Part shown: one piece after another, positions 26,854-36,393 of the stretch
Position numbering within the stretch: position 1 is the stretch's first letter
Layout: each line of letters opens with the position of its first letter
NCBI RefSeq assembly: GCF_007859755.1
Contig: NZ_SJPF01000002.1
Span: 329,729 to 393,728 of the forward strand
DNA: 64,000 bases
Reading direction: 5' to 3'
Source: Blastopirellula retiformator
Lineage (GTDB): Bacteria > Planctomycetota > Planctomycetia > Pirellulales > Pirellulaceae
The notes under the pieces: generated by a model
The model's input: only the letters and a program-made list of their open reading frames with translations
Told to the model about the DNA's origin: nothing
The model's database searches: none
Made by a program: the position numbers and the translations under genes

Positions 26854-27232
26854 GTTGGGTGGGCTCGCTGCGCTGCGAGTTGAAGTACGCGGCGGCTGCT
26901 GACGCCGTAGCACGATAAGTCGGTCGTCTGCTTCGATCGTGGGCACATTGCGGCCGTTGTCTTCCTGCAAGAATTGGGCGATTTACCCCACCTCTGGTCG
27001 CCGCTTCTTAAAAAGTAGCGCGCAGGCGCCTAAAAATTATGCGGACAAACGTGGTGAAACAATAATTTTGTCCTGCCATGCAAAATTGGTTAATCATTTT
27101 GCGTGAACGTCCCTAGGAGCCGCCTGAATGTGAACTTAACTTAATTTCAGGCAATCGAGCGAAGCGGATTTGTCGCTTGAAGCAAATCACGAATTCATTC
27201 ATACCAATTCAGACGCAGAAGAAGAGGACCAT
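26854..27232 (+). promoter_or_regulatory. Intergenic region upstream of the DUF1559 gene
   Basis: A 379-bp gap with no gene. It should hold the promoter of the DUF1559 gene. A small dyad (GGACAAA at 27043-27049 and TTTGTCC at 27067-27073) lies in an AT-rich stretch about 160-190 nt before the start. A GC-rich palindrome just after the regulator stop (CTCGCTGCGCTGCGAG) has no T run. A strong ribosome site (AAGAAGAGGA) precedes the ATG at 27233. Confidence 0.35.
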
Positions 27233-28237
27233 ATGACTTTGCAAACTCTGTCACGTCCAGGCGCCCGTCGTGGGTTTACGCTGGTCGAACTTCTGGTCGT
27301 GATCGCCATCATCGGCGTCTTAATCGCCCTGCTGCTGCCGGCCGTGCAACAGGCTCGCGAAGCGGCTCGTCGGATGCAATGCCGAAACAATCTGAAGCAG
27401 ATGGGCTTGGCCCTGCACAACTATCATGACGTGCATGGATCGTTCCCGGCCGGTTACTATCGCCACCGGGACCATGGCAGCGTTTCGGTCTTCCAAGGAC
27501 CTGGTTGGGGCTGGGGAACGATGATTCTGCCGCAGTTGGAAGAGAACAATCGATTCGATGGGCTGAACGTCAGCAACCGCCATGCGTCGGACGATGCCGA
27601 CATCCTGCAATACTCGCAACCGCCGATCAGCGCCTTTCGCTGTCCCAGCGCTCCGGGCGGAGATCTGAATGAAGCGTTTCCGAACTCGACTTCAGCGCCG
27701 GCGCATGGTCTCTCGACCTACAAGGGAGTTTTTGGTGATCGCAATACGCAGTACTCCAGCTACTCCGACTTGGCCGACTGCCCTTACACCGCCGGCAGCT
27801 GCAACGAAGGGGGCAACGGGATCTTCTCGCCCAACAGCAAGGTGAGCTTCCGCGATATTACCGACGGCACGACCAATACGGTGATGATCGGTGAAGTCCC
27901 CTATGGCCCCAATGGTTCGGTCAATAGCTCGGGCGACCTGATCGATTATCGCGGCTCGGTCTGGATCGGGATCACGGCCGATGGCAATTCGACCGCCGGC
28001 GTCCGCTCGAACGTCGCGACGATTCAAACGCTTCGCGGGTTGAACGGCAGCGGATCGACTAGCACGTTGTACAAAATTAACGGCAGCAACAGCTACTCGT
28101 TTGGCTCGCATCATGCCGGCGGGGCGCAGTTTGTTTTGGCCGACGCCAGCGCTCGTTTCATCGCTTCGACGGTTGAACCGTCCTTGTTGAATCGGATTTC
28201 GGCCCGCAACGACGGTCAAGTGGTCGGCGAGTTCTAG
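27233..28237 (+). CDS. DUF1559 prepilin-like protein
   Basis: A 334-aa protein with an N-terminal type IV prepilin-like cleavage/methylation segment: RRGFTLVELLVVIAIIGVL, then ALLLPAVQQAREAARR. The canonical DUF1559 motif RMQCRNNLKQMGLALHNYHD follows, and the end has FGSHHAGGAQFVLADAS-ARFI, matching the family C-terminal motif although the usual DG is DA here. DUF1559 proteins are a hallmark of planctomycetes, often present in dozens of copies, and probably form pseudopilin-like envelope structures. The ATG at 27233 is chosen over the longer frame from 27170 because AAGAAGAGGA lies at ideal spacing. A small lipoprotein gene follows, a common pairing. Confidence 0.93.
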   Translation: MTLQTLSRPGARRGFTLVELLVVIAIIGVLIALLLPAVQQAREAARRMQCRNNLKQMGLALHNYHDVHGSFPAGYYRHRDHGSVSVFQGPGWGWGTMILPQLEENNRFDGLNVSNRHASDDADILQYSQPPISAFRCPSAPGGDLNEAFPNSTSAPAHGLSTYKGVFGDRNTQYSSYSDLADCPYTAGSCNEGGNGIFSPNSKVSFRDITDGTTNTVMIGEVPYGPNGSVNSSGDLIDYRGSVWIGITADGNSTAGVRSNVATIQTLRGLNGSGSTSTLYKINGSNSYSFGSHHAGGAQFVLADASARFIASTVEPSLLNRISARNDGQVVGEF

Positions 28238-28398
28238 TCGCTCGTCCAACTACGACGTAGTAATCAGGACAGATTACGTCACACAGCTCTGGGCGATTTG
28301 AGATCGAAGTCCCCCACGGCGCCTTAAGGCGAAAGCGTTTCGCGAACGACCAACGCAAATTTACGGCAGACAACCTCTTGCTCCAAAAAGTTAATTGC

Positions 28399-28842
28399 AT
28401 GAAACGAAGCTTGCCATATTACCTAAGTACGCTGTTGCTACTGACCGGCTGCAGCTCGTACGCGAGTCAAATCGAAACGATCGCCGTTCAGGGTATCGTT
28501 CAAATGGAAGGTAAGCCGGTCGAGAACGTCGAGGTCGCATTTCTCTCGGAAGATTTGCCGATGGCGTTTGGCATTACCGATGCGGAAGGAAAATACGAGT
28601 TAGCGACGCGGCGGTATGGCAAAGGAGCGTCGCCAGGAGACTATACGGCGAAGATCTATATGACCGACAAAACAGCGATTGGTGGGACCGGAAGAAAAGT
28701 GCGGATCCCGAAGGTCTACAGCGAAAAAGGGGTCGCCGCGGTTACGGTCGACGCCGACAGCGGCAGCCAATTTGACTTTGACCTCGTCAGCAAACCGCCT
28801 CGCAAGCCAAAGGACTGGAACGAGCAAGAAGGGGAACAATAA
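28399..28842 (+). CDS. Small lipoprotein with carboxypeptidase-regulatory-like domain
   Basis: A 147-aa lipoprotein from the ATG at 28399. The signal ends in a lipobox (LLLTGCSSY), so Cys18 would be lipidated. The rest is one beta-sandwich of the carboxypeptidase-regulatory/transthyretin-like type (VQGIVQMEGKPVENVEVAFL, then FGITDAEGKYEL). Such small lipoproteins commonly follow DUF1559 genes in planctomycetes, and a role together in the envelope is likely but unproven. The C-terminal tail is basic then acidic (KPPRKPKDWNEQEGEQ). The alternative TTG at 28378 is less likely. Confidence 0.83.
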   Translation: MKRSLPYYLSTLLLLTGCSSYASQIETIAVQGIVQMEGKPVENVEVAFLSEDLPMAFGITDAEGKYELATRRYGKGASPGDYTAKIYMTDKTAIGGTGRKVRIPKVYSEKGVAAVTVDADSGSQFDFDLVSKPPRKPKDWNEQEGEQ

Positions 28843-29315
28843 GAGTCGATCGTTGAACCGGGAGCGATCTGGCCAGGATCGCTTCCTCGCGGCCAATTTA
28901 GCTTCGGGGCTTTCTGAATCTGCCCCAAACATGGTCTCTTCTCGCGGATGCACTCTCTTCTTCCGCACGACGCTTGAAACTCAATACCCCCCCGCGGGGC
29001 ATTGGTGGTGGAAATAGGAGTTTCAGGTAAAGATTTCCGGTCCTAACGGCGTTCCCATTGCATTCTGCAGAGGGGATTAGTAACATCGATGGTTAGATGA
29101 GCCCCTCAAAAGGACCCTTTTTGCCGTGGAAGCGGTGGAGTTTCCTCCCGCGGCAATCAGCGGATCGTATCTCGCTCGGAAACGTCTCTCCGAGCCCTGA
29201 TCCGCAGCCCATCTCTTCGCCGAAAACCGACCGCTTCGCCATAGCGTCCATGGACGCCGCTCGCGATTGCACACCTTGATTGACCTCCCCGAGTCAGAAC
29301 TGGAACTAGAGTCCG
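28843..29315. other. Intergenic region before the peroxidase gene
   Basis: A 473-bp gap without a convincing gene. A hairpin at about 28859-28888 (GGAGCGATC with GATCGCTTCC) follows the lipoprotein stop but lacks a T run, so it is a weak terminator candidate. The remainder presumably holds the promoter of the peroxidase gene. Short frames on both strands here show no protein-like composition. Confidence 0.4.
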
Positions 29316-32300
29316 ATGCGAAGTCCCCGTAGAAACCGCCGCAGGTGCAAACCGGTTTCCGAAGTTCGCTATGAGCAGCTTGAGACGCGTTCGATGTTCG
29401 CCGCCGCTTCGTTGGGCGACGATGCGACTGAGTTGGGCCCCGCCGGCGCCACGACCGTGATCACCGGTCAGATCCTCAGCCCCAACAACGAACCGCTGGC
29501 CGGCGTGCCGGTCGAATTGGCAGGCGTCACGACGGTAACCGACGCTTACGGCGTATTCAAGATTGAACTGCCGTGGGCCGCCCTGCCGACCGATTCGTTG
29601 GACATTCCTGTTCCGGCTGGCGACCCCTATTTTGATCCCTACAATACCGGCGTCGCCACGATCCCGATGCGTCGGGCCCGCTACGACGCTACGACCGGCG
29701 ACAGCGCCAGCAATCCACTTGCGCATCAAAATCTGATTACCAGTTTTCTCGACGCGGGGATGGTTTACGGCAGCGATGACCATCGCGCGGCGGCGCTGCG
29801 CACCTTTGTCGAGGGAAAGCTGAAGACGAGCGCCGGCGATCTGCTGCCGCTGAATGACCTGGCGACGTTTCCCGAAGGACAACAAGAGAACGACAATGCC
29901 GGGCCGTTTGACGCGGCCGAACTGTTTGTCGCCGGGGACGTGCGATCGAATGAAAACGTCGCCCTGACTTCGCTTCATACGCTACTGGTCCGCGAGCACA
30001 ATCGTTTGGCGGACGAAATCAAGACCGCCGATCCGGCGCTGACCGACGAACAAATCTATCAGCAGGCCCGCCGCCTAGTCGGTGCGATCGTGCAACAGAT
30101 CACTTACTACGAGTATCTGCCGATCCTGGTTGGCGAAACCGGCTTGTCGACCTACGCAGGCTACGACGAGACGGTTGATCCCGCGATTAGTTCCCTCTTC
30201 TCGAATGCCGCGTACCGCGTTGGGCACACGCAGCTGTTCTCTGAGATTCAGCGTTTGGACGAACAGCTCAACTCATTGCCTGGCGGATCGCTCGAATTGC
30301 GCTATGCCTTTTTCAATCCGCAGGCGGTCGCCGCCGATGGGATCGAGCCGTATCTACGCGGGCTCTATCTGAGTCAGTCGGAAGAGATTGACGAATTGGT
30401 CATTAGCGACGTCCGTAATTTTCTGTTTGGCCCGCCTGGCGCCGGCGGATTGGATTTGGCGGCGATCAACATCCAGCGTGGGCGCGATCTGGGACTGCCC
30501 AGCTACAACCAGGCGCGGATCGATTTTGGACTGCCGGCGGCCACGTCGTTCAGCGAGATATCGTCCGATCCGGCCGTCGCCTTGAAACTAGAGCAGGCGT
30601 ATGGCGACGTTGACTTGGTCGACATCTGGGTCGGCGGCGTCGCCGAAGACCATGTCGCCGGCGCCCAGCTTGGTCCGCTGTTTCAAAGGATCATCGCCGA
30701 TCAATTCGCCCGAGCCCGCGACGGCGATCGCTACTATTTTGAGAATGGTCAATTCACCGCCGACGAAATGGCGCTGATCCAAAGCACCACGCTCACCCGT
30801 CTGATCGAGCGAAACACGTCGATCACCGGCATGAATGAGAACGCCTTTTTGCTGAACGGCGGCGCAGCGGCGCCTGCGGCGAACGTCACGCTGGCGACCG
30901 AGACGTCGTCCGACTATCGCACCACCGACGGTCAGGGAAACAACCAAATCGATCCAACCGCCGGCGCCGCCAATGACAACCTGGCGCACAACTTCACGGT
31001 GTCGTATGGCGACGACTATTTCTCGCCGGCGGGCGCCGATCGCCCGAGCACCCGCGAGATCAGCAACACGGTGATGGATCAATCGGCGTCGGTCCCCAAC
31101 AGCGCAGGGACGAGCGGTTTCTTCGTCTTCTGGGGCCAACTGCTCGATCACGACCTCGACCTGACTCCCGGCGGCGTCACGAATGACCTGAACATGGACG
31201 GGACGGACTATGTCGATGCGGTGACCGGAGCGACGTACGAATTGGCGTCAGACAAGGTCAGCCTGATGCTGGGGCACGAGGTCTATTCCGGCGCCAAGAA
31301 CGTCATGCTGGAGCCGATCAAGCTGACCAAGAACGAGACAGGCTCCCACAACCTGTTCGCCCACTTCTCTGGCGAGATTCAAACGCTGGGGCAAACGCAA
31401 AGCTTTGCGATCTCGGTATCGGAAGAAGACTTTCAGCTCCACTCCGAGGCGATCTTGCTCGGTTGGAAAGTGACGGCCACCGGTGGCGGTTCGTTTGATC
31501 CGGCGGCGGTGCAGATTTTCGATTCCCAGGGGCAACCGGTAGCGGCGGAAGTCGTCTGGCAAGACGCGCCGACCGGCGACAATAGCAGCTACATGCTCGC
31601 GTGGCTTGCGCCGGGCGAGTATGACGTGCGGGTTGCGGGCCAAGGTTCGACGACCGGCTCGTTCGTCGTGCACGCCTATCTGCCCAGCGACCATCGCGGC
31701 GACGGAACGGTCGACGTGCTCGACTTGATCAACGTTCTCGATCGGATCTCGGCCCAGCGACATGATGTCGACGGAGTCGACTATTATCGCGCGGAGGCCG
31801 ATCTCAATGGTGACGGCGTCTTGTCGCAAGCGGATGTCGATTTGCTTGTCGACAATGTTCGAAACGCGACGACGCTCGACCCGATCTTCCTGTCGCTGCA
31901 GCTAGATCCAGAGTCCGACACCGGTGAGATCGGCGACGGAATTACCTCTACCTCTCTGGTCCATCTATGCGGCGTGGCGCCGGTTGGATCGATGGTTGCC
32001 TTCGATGTGAACGGCGACGGCATCATCGATGGTCAGGTGATCGCCGGCGAGTACGAAAACGGGGCCAGCTATCATTACGACGCGCTACTGATGGAGGGCG
32101 AAAATCGCCTGCGGGTGAACGTGACCGACGAGTTTGGTCAGTCGCTAACGCGCCAGATGACGCTGACGCTAGATCGAATCGCGCCGCATGTGGTCGCCAC
32201 TGGACCGACTTCCAATGGATTGGTGGTTAGCGCCAACACCAGCGACTTTACCATTGAGGTGCAGCTAAACGAGTCGGCGCCGCTGGCCGATATTTTGGCT

Positions 32301-32717
32301 GCGATCACCGTGATCGGGAACATTTCTGGCGTTGTGACCCCACTCAATCCGCGGTGGATCGACGCTACCCGGACCTTCCGCTTCGATCTCGACGGTTCGC
32401 TCCCCGATACCAGTTTCTCGGTACTGTTGGGGAGCGCCTTTACCGACCCAGCGGGCAATCCGTTCACTCCCTACGGATTTTCGTTTCGGCGGGCGGTCGT
32501 CTTCGGCGACAACGCCTATTCGCAGGTCTTGGCGGCCGGCATCGAGTATTTCCAGAAGATCGGGGGTTCGGTTTACTTCAGCAGCGAGTTTGCTAGCCAA
32601 GTCCTGACGTTGATCGAACTGATCGAGTCCGAATCGCTCGAAGCGGAATCGGCTCGCGATGACGAGGTCGATCTAGTTTTTGCTGAACAAGAAGGTCTGG
32701 AAGAGCCCCTTGGTTAG
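29316..32717 (+). CDS. Exported haem peroxidase with permuted domain order, plus dockerin-like and Ig-like regions
   Basis: A 1133-aa exported protein. It opens with a basic tract and VRYEQLETRSMFAA, the N-terminal export/anchoring motif of large planctomycete proteins. Residues about 47-90 resemble a carboxypeptidase-regulatory domain. About 94-515 is the bulk of an animal-type haem peroxidase (DIPVPAGDPYFDP, FLDAGMVYGSDD, LVREHNRLADE, AAYRVGHTQL with proximal His304, VRNFLFGPPGAGGLDLAAIN, then IQRGRDLGLPSYN). About 535-620 carries the part that normally comes first (RTTDGQGNN, YFSPAGADRPSTREISNTV, FVFWGQLLDHDLDLTPGG with distal His612). Dockerin-like calcium loops lie at about 790-850 and Ig-like beta domains at about 870-1085. 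The swapped order is discussed in the findings. Confidence 0.88.
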   Translation: MRSPRRNRRRCKPVSEVRYEQLETRSMFAAASLGDDATELGPAGATTVITGQILSPNNEPLAGVPVELAGVTTVTDAYGVFKIELPWAALPTDSLDIPVPAGDPYFDPYNTGVATIPMRRARYDATTGDSASNPLAHQNLITSFLDAGMVYGSDDHRAAALRTFVEGKLKTSAGDLLPLNDLATFPEGQQENDNAGPFDAAELFVAGDVRSNENVALTSLHTLLVREHNRLADEIKTADPALTDEQIYQQARRLVGAIVQQITYYEYLPILVGETGLSTYAGYDETVDPAISSLFSNAAYRVGHTQLFSEIQRLDEQLNSLPGGSLELRYAFFNPQAVAADGIEPYLRGLYLSQSEEIDELVISDVRNFLFGPPGAGGLDLAAINIQRGRDLGLPSYNQARIDFGLPAATSFSEISSDPAVALKLEQAYGDVDLVDIWVGGVAEDHVAGAQLGPLFQRIIADQFARARDGDRYYFENGQFTADEMALIQSTTLTRLIERNTSITGMNENAFLLNGGAAAPAANVTLATETSSDYRTTDGQGNNQIDPTAGAANDNLAHNFTVSYGDDYFSPAGADRPSTREISNTVMDQSASVPNSAGTSGFFVFWGQLLDHDLDLTPGGVTNDLNMDGTDYVDAVTGATYELASDKVSLMLGHEVYSGAKNVMLEPIKLTKNETGSHNLFAHFSGEIQTLGQTQSFAISVSEEDFQLHSEAILLGWKVTATGGGSFDPAAVQIFDSQGQPVAAEVVWQDAPTGDNSSYMLAWLAPGEYDVRVAGQGSTTGSFVVHAYLPSDHRGDGTVDVLDLINVLDRISAQRHDVDGVDYYRAEADLNGDGVLSQADVDLLVDNVRNATTLDPIFLSLQLDPESDTGEIGDGITSTSLVHLCGVAPVGSMVAFDVNGDGIIDGQVIAGEYENGASYHYDALLMEGENRLRVNVTDEFGQSLTRQMTLTLDRIAPHVVATGPTSNGLVVSANTSDFTIEVQLNESAPLADILAAITVIGNISGVVTPLNPRWIDATRTFRFDLDGSLPDTSFSVLLGSAFTDPAGNPFTPYGFSFRRAVVFGDNAYSQVLAAGIEYFQKIGGSVYFSSEFASQVLTLIELIESESLEAESARDDEVDLVFAEQEGLEEPLG

Positions 32718-32745
32718 CAGATCCGCTTAACGATTCTTCAGGTAA

Positions 32746-33822
32746 CTATTCCCCTTTGACTTTCTTCATCAGAAACGTCATTGGCGAACCGTAAGCGTCT
32801 TTACCTTCGGCGACGCCCGGCGCTGTGACGATGCACTCCAGTCCCTGCTGGTCCACCGCTTCTTTCAGTTTCAGGCCAAACGTCACATGATGGACCCAGA
32901 CGTTTTGCGGCGTGTTGGCGGTAACCTTGGAGTTTCCTTGTCCGTAGGTCATGTAGACGCTGGCCGTATCGTCGCTTGACAGATGGTTGATGGGGGACGC
33001 ATCCTTCATGAGCTTGCGGACGCGATCCGACTTGACTTCGGCTTCCTCCTGAAAGCCGTAGAACTGCGGCAGCGCGTCATGAGCGTACAAGTCGGGCAAA
33101 CCGAACCAGTCGCGAATGACGAACAGATCGTACGACGATTGACCATTTGTCGTGGCGGCCGCCAAAATTCGGGTCGACTGTCGCGCGATCGGATCATCGC
33201 TATCTGGGTCGGCCAGGTCGTCGTGAAACGCCAGCCAGAGACTGATCCCAGCGCCTGCCGATCCGCCGTAACAGACGATCCGCTCGGGATCGATGTTCCA
33301 CTCCTGCGCGCGATGCCGAATCGTTTGCAGTGCGCGAGCCGCGTCGTGCATCATGATCGGATAGGGACCGGCGTCCGAAAGTCGATAGTTGAGCGACGCG
33401 TACGCGATCCCTTCTTTATTCAGGTCCTCGGCCACTTTCGGATTAACGCTCGCCTTATCCCCACCGCGGAATCCGCCCCCATGGATGAAGATGATCAGCG
33501 GCGTTGGCGCATCGGAATCGGTCAGTAGCCAGAGATCGAACTTCTGTTTTTGATGGTCGCCATACGCGACGTCGGGATGCGTCGCCGTCGATTTTCGCCC
33601 TCTTCCTGCCGGAGCGGCGCCGCGGCGCTCTTCTCGATAGGCCCGCGCTTCTTGCATTGTCAGCACGCCATCCTTGTTGGCGTCGGCGTCGGGGAAACGC
33701 TGTAGAAACTGTTGGAGGCGATCCTTGTCAGAACGCCGGACGCCGCCGTCCTCTTGCGCGAGTGCGAGTGAAAAGATCGCTAGAGATACCGCGCAAGAAA
33801 GCAAAGAGTGACGCTTCGTCAT
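32746..33822 (-). CDS. Exported alpha/beta-hydrolase (esterase) with EF-hand-like loop
   Basis: 358 aa from the ATG at 33822, which has GAGGATGAGG upstream and gives a good signal peptide (MTKRHSLLSCAVSLAIFSLA); the frame runs 35 codons further but without these features. Residues about 44-66 contain a calcium-binding-like DADANKDGVLTMQEA loop. The hydrolase shows the oxyanion-hole HGGGF, the nucleophile elbow GGSAGAG (Ser as nucleophile) and NYRLSDAGPYP, as in the hormone-sensitive-lipase/BD-FAE-type carboxylesterases. Such planctomycete enzymes probably de-esterify polysaccharides outside the cytoplasm; the substrate is unknown. Its stop is 28 nt from the convergent peroxidase stop. Confidence 0.87.
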   Translation of the reverse strand: MTKRHSLLSCAVSLAIFSLALAQEDGGVRRSDKDRLQQFLQRFPDADANKDGVLTMQEARAYREERRGAAPAGRGRKSTATHPDVAYGDHQKQKFDLWLLTDSDAPTPLIIFIHGGGFRGGDKASVNPKVAEDLNKEGIAYASLNYRLSDAGPYPIMMHDAARALQTIRHRAQEWNIDPERIVCYGGSAGAGISLWLAFHDDLADPDSDDPIARQSTRILAAATTNGQSSYDLFVIRDWFGLPDLYAHDALPQFYGFQEEAEVKSDRVRKLMKDASPINHLSSDDTASVYMTYGQGNSKVTANTPQNVWVHHVTFGLKLKEAVDQQGLECIVTAPGVAEGKDAYGSPMTFLMKKVKGE

Positions 33823-33996
33823 GACAAACCTCATCCTCGATGAAAATGGCCCAGTGGAGAACCAGCGTGCGGGGGACTCACTTGCTGGGATGTTTGAGAA
33901 GCCAGGTTTATTGTCATTTCCTGACAATCGGCCAAGATTTTCTCCGTTGCGCCGAGCAGTCTTGCAACGCCGCCAACGAAACGGGCAAGAACGACG

Positions 33997-34028
33997 AAAG
34001 GGGGGGCGACTTGCCCCCCCTTTTTTTC
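33997..34028. terminator. G/C-tract hairpin terminator
   Basis: AAAGGGGGGG (33997-34006) pairs with CCCCCCCTTT (34014-34023) around a short loop, with seven or more T following on the plus strand and TTTCG on the minus strand. It lies between the amylosucrase gene (with its 3' repeat) and the esterase gene, both on the minus strand, so it most likely terminates the amylosucrase transcript. Confidence 0.6.
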
Positions 34029-34057
34029 CTGGTTTGGCCGCTCAAATAATGCGCGTT

Positions 34058-34212
34058 TAACAGTCCGTTGATTTTCTCGACGGACTGCGTGATCGCACGG
34101 ATGCGATCCCAAAATAGCGACGTAAGTCGTTATTTTGCGAGCCGCGAAGAGCTACGCTCTGAGCCTGGCGAGGTTGAAAAATGCCACGATGGCATTTTTC
34201 AACAGGCAGTTA
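34058..34212. repeat. Intergenic palindromic repeat, copy A (~155 bp)
   Basis: This stretch is nearly identical to the reverse complement of 40992-41146, with only a handful of mismatches. Its core includes CCCAAAATAGCGACGTAAGT, then CGTTATTTTGCGAGCCGCGA and GAAAAATGCCACGATGGCAT. It contains internal palindromes (AGTCCGTTGATTTTCTCGACGGACT-type and AAATGCCACGATGGCATTT-type hairpins), encodes nothing, and sits right at the 3' end of the amylosucrase gene, whose TAA overlaps its edge. It resembles small palindromic non-autonomous elements such as REP, ERIC or MITEs. Confidence 0.85.
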
Positions 34213-36165
34213 GCCGGGACGCATCAGCACCAACATCTGGTACGGGGCGATGCTCAGCTCGTGCATGGCGGTGACGGTTTGGCCCGCCAGGATGTCGATC
34301 ACCGTCTTGCGCAGGCCCAGCATCCGTAGATGGCGTCCTTCGATTTGCTGCGGATGCTCGGAGAAGTTCGCCAGCACAAGCACCGAAGAATCTTCGGCGT
34401 TGCGGAAGTAGCCGAGCACGTGATTGTTGCCGGTGTGGACAAATTCGGTCTGAGCCCGATTGAAGGCGCGGGTTTGATGCCGCAGGTGAGCCAAACGCAA
34501 GATGCCGTCAAAGACCCGGCCGACGATCGTTTCGGGATCGTGGCGATCTTTGGCGCGATCCCAATCGAGCTTGCCGCGATGAACCCACCGCGTGTCTCCC
34601 ATTTTGTCGACGTCTTGCTCGTAGCTGTAATCGTTCAGCGAGGCGATTCCGTCACCCAGGTAGAGCAGCGGAATGCCGCCGATCGTCATGATAACGCCGT
34701 GCAGCAAATGGATGCGGCGGATCGCCAGATCGATTTCCTTCTCATCGTTCTCTTCGATCGCCTTCTCGAGTCCGGCCAGCGATGCGCAGGTGCCGGAAAC
34801 GCGGGCGTCGCCGGTCGTCGGATCTTCCTGAAAAGGCAATCCGCGAGCAAACGTGCCTTCAAACTTGCCGCAGTAGAAGTTGGTCAGAAAGCGACGATGC
34901 GATCCGGCGTCGAACCCAGCGCCTTCGACATCTTCATTCGAGAACGCCCAGCCGATGTCGTCATGGCAACGAACGTAGTTGACCCATTCGCAGTCGGCGT
35001 CGATCTTGAAACGCTTTTCCAGCGCGTCGCGCAAGGTGCGGGTTTCGCGCGTCGCCAGCGAGTTCCATAGCAGCGCCATCAGCTGCGGGTTGTACGACAG
35101 CTGGCACTCTTTTTCGCTGATGTAAGAGCGGACGTCGTCCGGATGCACGATCGCTTCCGACTTGAAGACCATCGCCGGGGCCGCGATGCGGACGGCGGCG
35201 TTCATCGCCCGCAACACCCAGTGCGCTTCCGGCAGGTTTTGACAGGTCGTGCCCAGCCGCTTCCAAAGAAACGCCACGGCGTCCATCCGCAGGATCTCGA
35301 CTCCCTGGTTGGCCAAAAAGAGCGCCTCTTCGATCATCCGGTTGAAGAGGGCCGGATTTTCGTAGTTGAGGTCCCATTGATAGTTGTGGAACGTGGTCCA
35401 GATCCACTTCCGCAGTTGGCTGCGATAGGTGAACGCGCCCGGATGCTCTTCCGGGAAGATCGCCCCCATGCTTTTCTCAAAAGCGTCGGGCATCGTGCGA
35501 TCAGGATACATTCGGTAGTAGTCGCGGCACTCTTCGTCGCCGAGCAGCGCCTTGCGGGCCCATTCATGTTCGTCCGACGTATGATTCAGCACGAAGTCAA
35601 GACAGAGCGAGATGCCGCGATGTCGCAGTTCGCCGGCCAGCTCCGACAGTTCTTCCATGTTGCCGAGATCAGGGTTCACTTCCCGATAGCTGCTGACCGC
35701 ATAGCCGCCGTCGTTGTCTCCTTTGGGAGAACGGAAGACCGGCATCAGGTGAAGATACGTGATCCCCATTTCGGTCAGATAGGGGATGTTGTCGCGCACC
35801 CCTTTCAGATTTTCGGCAAAGAGGTCGACGTAGCACATCGCGCCGATCATCCGCTGCGATTGGTACCATTGCGGATCGGCTTCGCGCAGCGCGTCGAGCG
35901 CCTTGAGTTCGGGCGATCGATTGAGCCACATTTCTGTGATCGACGTCAGAATGCCTTCAAGGTGATAGTAAAAGTCGTATTGGTGGCCGTACAGCGCAAA
36001 GAGCTGGCGAAACAATTTCGGAAAGTGTTCGTCAATGCGGCGCGAGTAGGTTTCCCACTCAGTCGGTTCAATGCGATCTTCAAAGTTTTTTTTCAATCGC
36101 GGGATCAACCGGCGCAGCGCAGTCGCTTCTCGGGTCAGGTTCCTGGCTGGTGGCGTCGAGCGCAT
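34210..36165 (-). CDS. Amylosucrase-like GH13 enzyme
   Basis: 651 aa from the ATG at 36165, chosen because GGAGG lies 5 nt upstream; the frame extends to 36312 without features. The (beta/alpha)8 GH13 barrel shows all three catalytic residues: D295 in EILRMDAVAFLWK, E337 in VFKSEAIVHPDD and D402 in YVRCHDDIGWAF. The spacing (42 and 65 residues) equals that of Neisseria amylosucrase (D286, E328, D393), and the length is close to its 636 aa. Amylosucrase splits sucrose and transfers glucose to a growing alpha-glucan, releasing fructose. No signal peptide is seen, so it is cytoplasmic. GH15 and ROK-kinase genes nearby fit alpha-glucan metabolism. Confidence 0.9.
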   Translation of the reverse strand: MRSTPPARNLTREATALRRLIPRLKKNFEDRIEPTEWETYSRRIDEHFPKLFRQLFALYGHQYDFYYHLEGILTSITEMWLNRSPELKALDALREADPQWYQSQRMIGAMCYVDLFAENLKGVRDNIPYLTEMGITYLHLMPVFRSPKGDNDGGYAVSSYREVNPDLGNMEELSELAGELRHRGISLCLDFVLNHTSDEHEWARKALLGDEECRDYYRMYPDRTMPDAFEKSMGAIFPEEHPGAFTYRSQLRKWIWTTFHNYQWDLNYENPALFNRMIEEALFLANQGVEILRMDAVAFLWKRLGTTCQNLPEAHWVLRAMNAAVRIAAPAMVFKSEAIVHPDDVRSYISEKECQLSYNPQLMALLWNSLATRETRTLRDALEKRFKIDADCEWVNYVRCHDDIGWAFSNEDVEGAGFDAGSHRRFLTNFYCGKFEGTFARGLPFQEDPTTGDARVSGTCASLAGLEKAIEENDEKEIDLAIRRIHLLHGVIMTIGGIPLLYLGDGIASLNDYSYEQDVDKMGDTRWVHRGKLDWDRAKDRHDPETIVGRVFDGILRLAHLRHQTRAFNRAQTEFVHTGNNHVLGYFRNAEDSSVLVLANFSEHPQQIEGRHLRMLGLRKTVIDILAGQTVTAMHELSIAPYQMLVLMRPG

Positions 36166-36393
36166 AGCATCCTCCATCGAAGCAAATCTAGCTCGCGTGC
36201 CGAGTGCGACAAGTCTCTTCTTTTCGGTCCGCGGCCCCTGGGGGCAAGTTCCTAGCGGAACCGAACGAGTCAGTAACGCGTTACCAACGGCGAAAAACGC
36301 CGCTGAGCACAATAATAGGCCGTAACTCGCCTATATTCGGCTTTTTAGCGATTGGTAATAGCGTATCGTAGCTCCCGGCCAGGGTGAACGCCG

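Noticed and set aside
34068-34274. Small gene within repeat copy A
   Set aside because: The frame recurs in copy B as part of an unrelated antisense frame; it arises from the repeat sequence and has no start signal.
35143-36255. 370-aa open frame on the plus strand
   Set aside because: Antisense to amylosucrase, which has all catalytic residues; the composition (Arg/Val/Phe/Asp-rich) is typical of a shadow.
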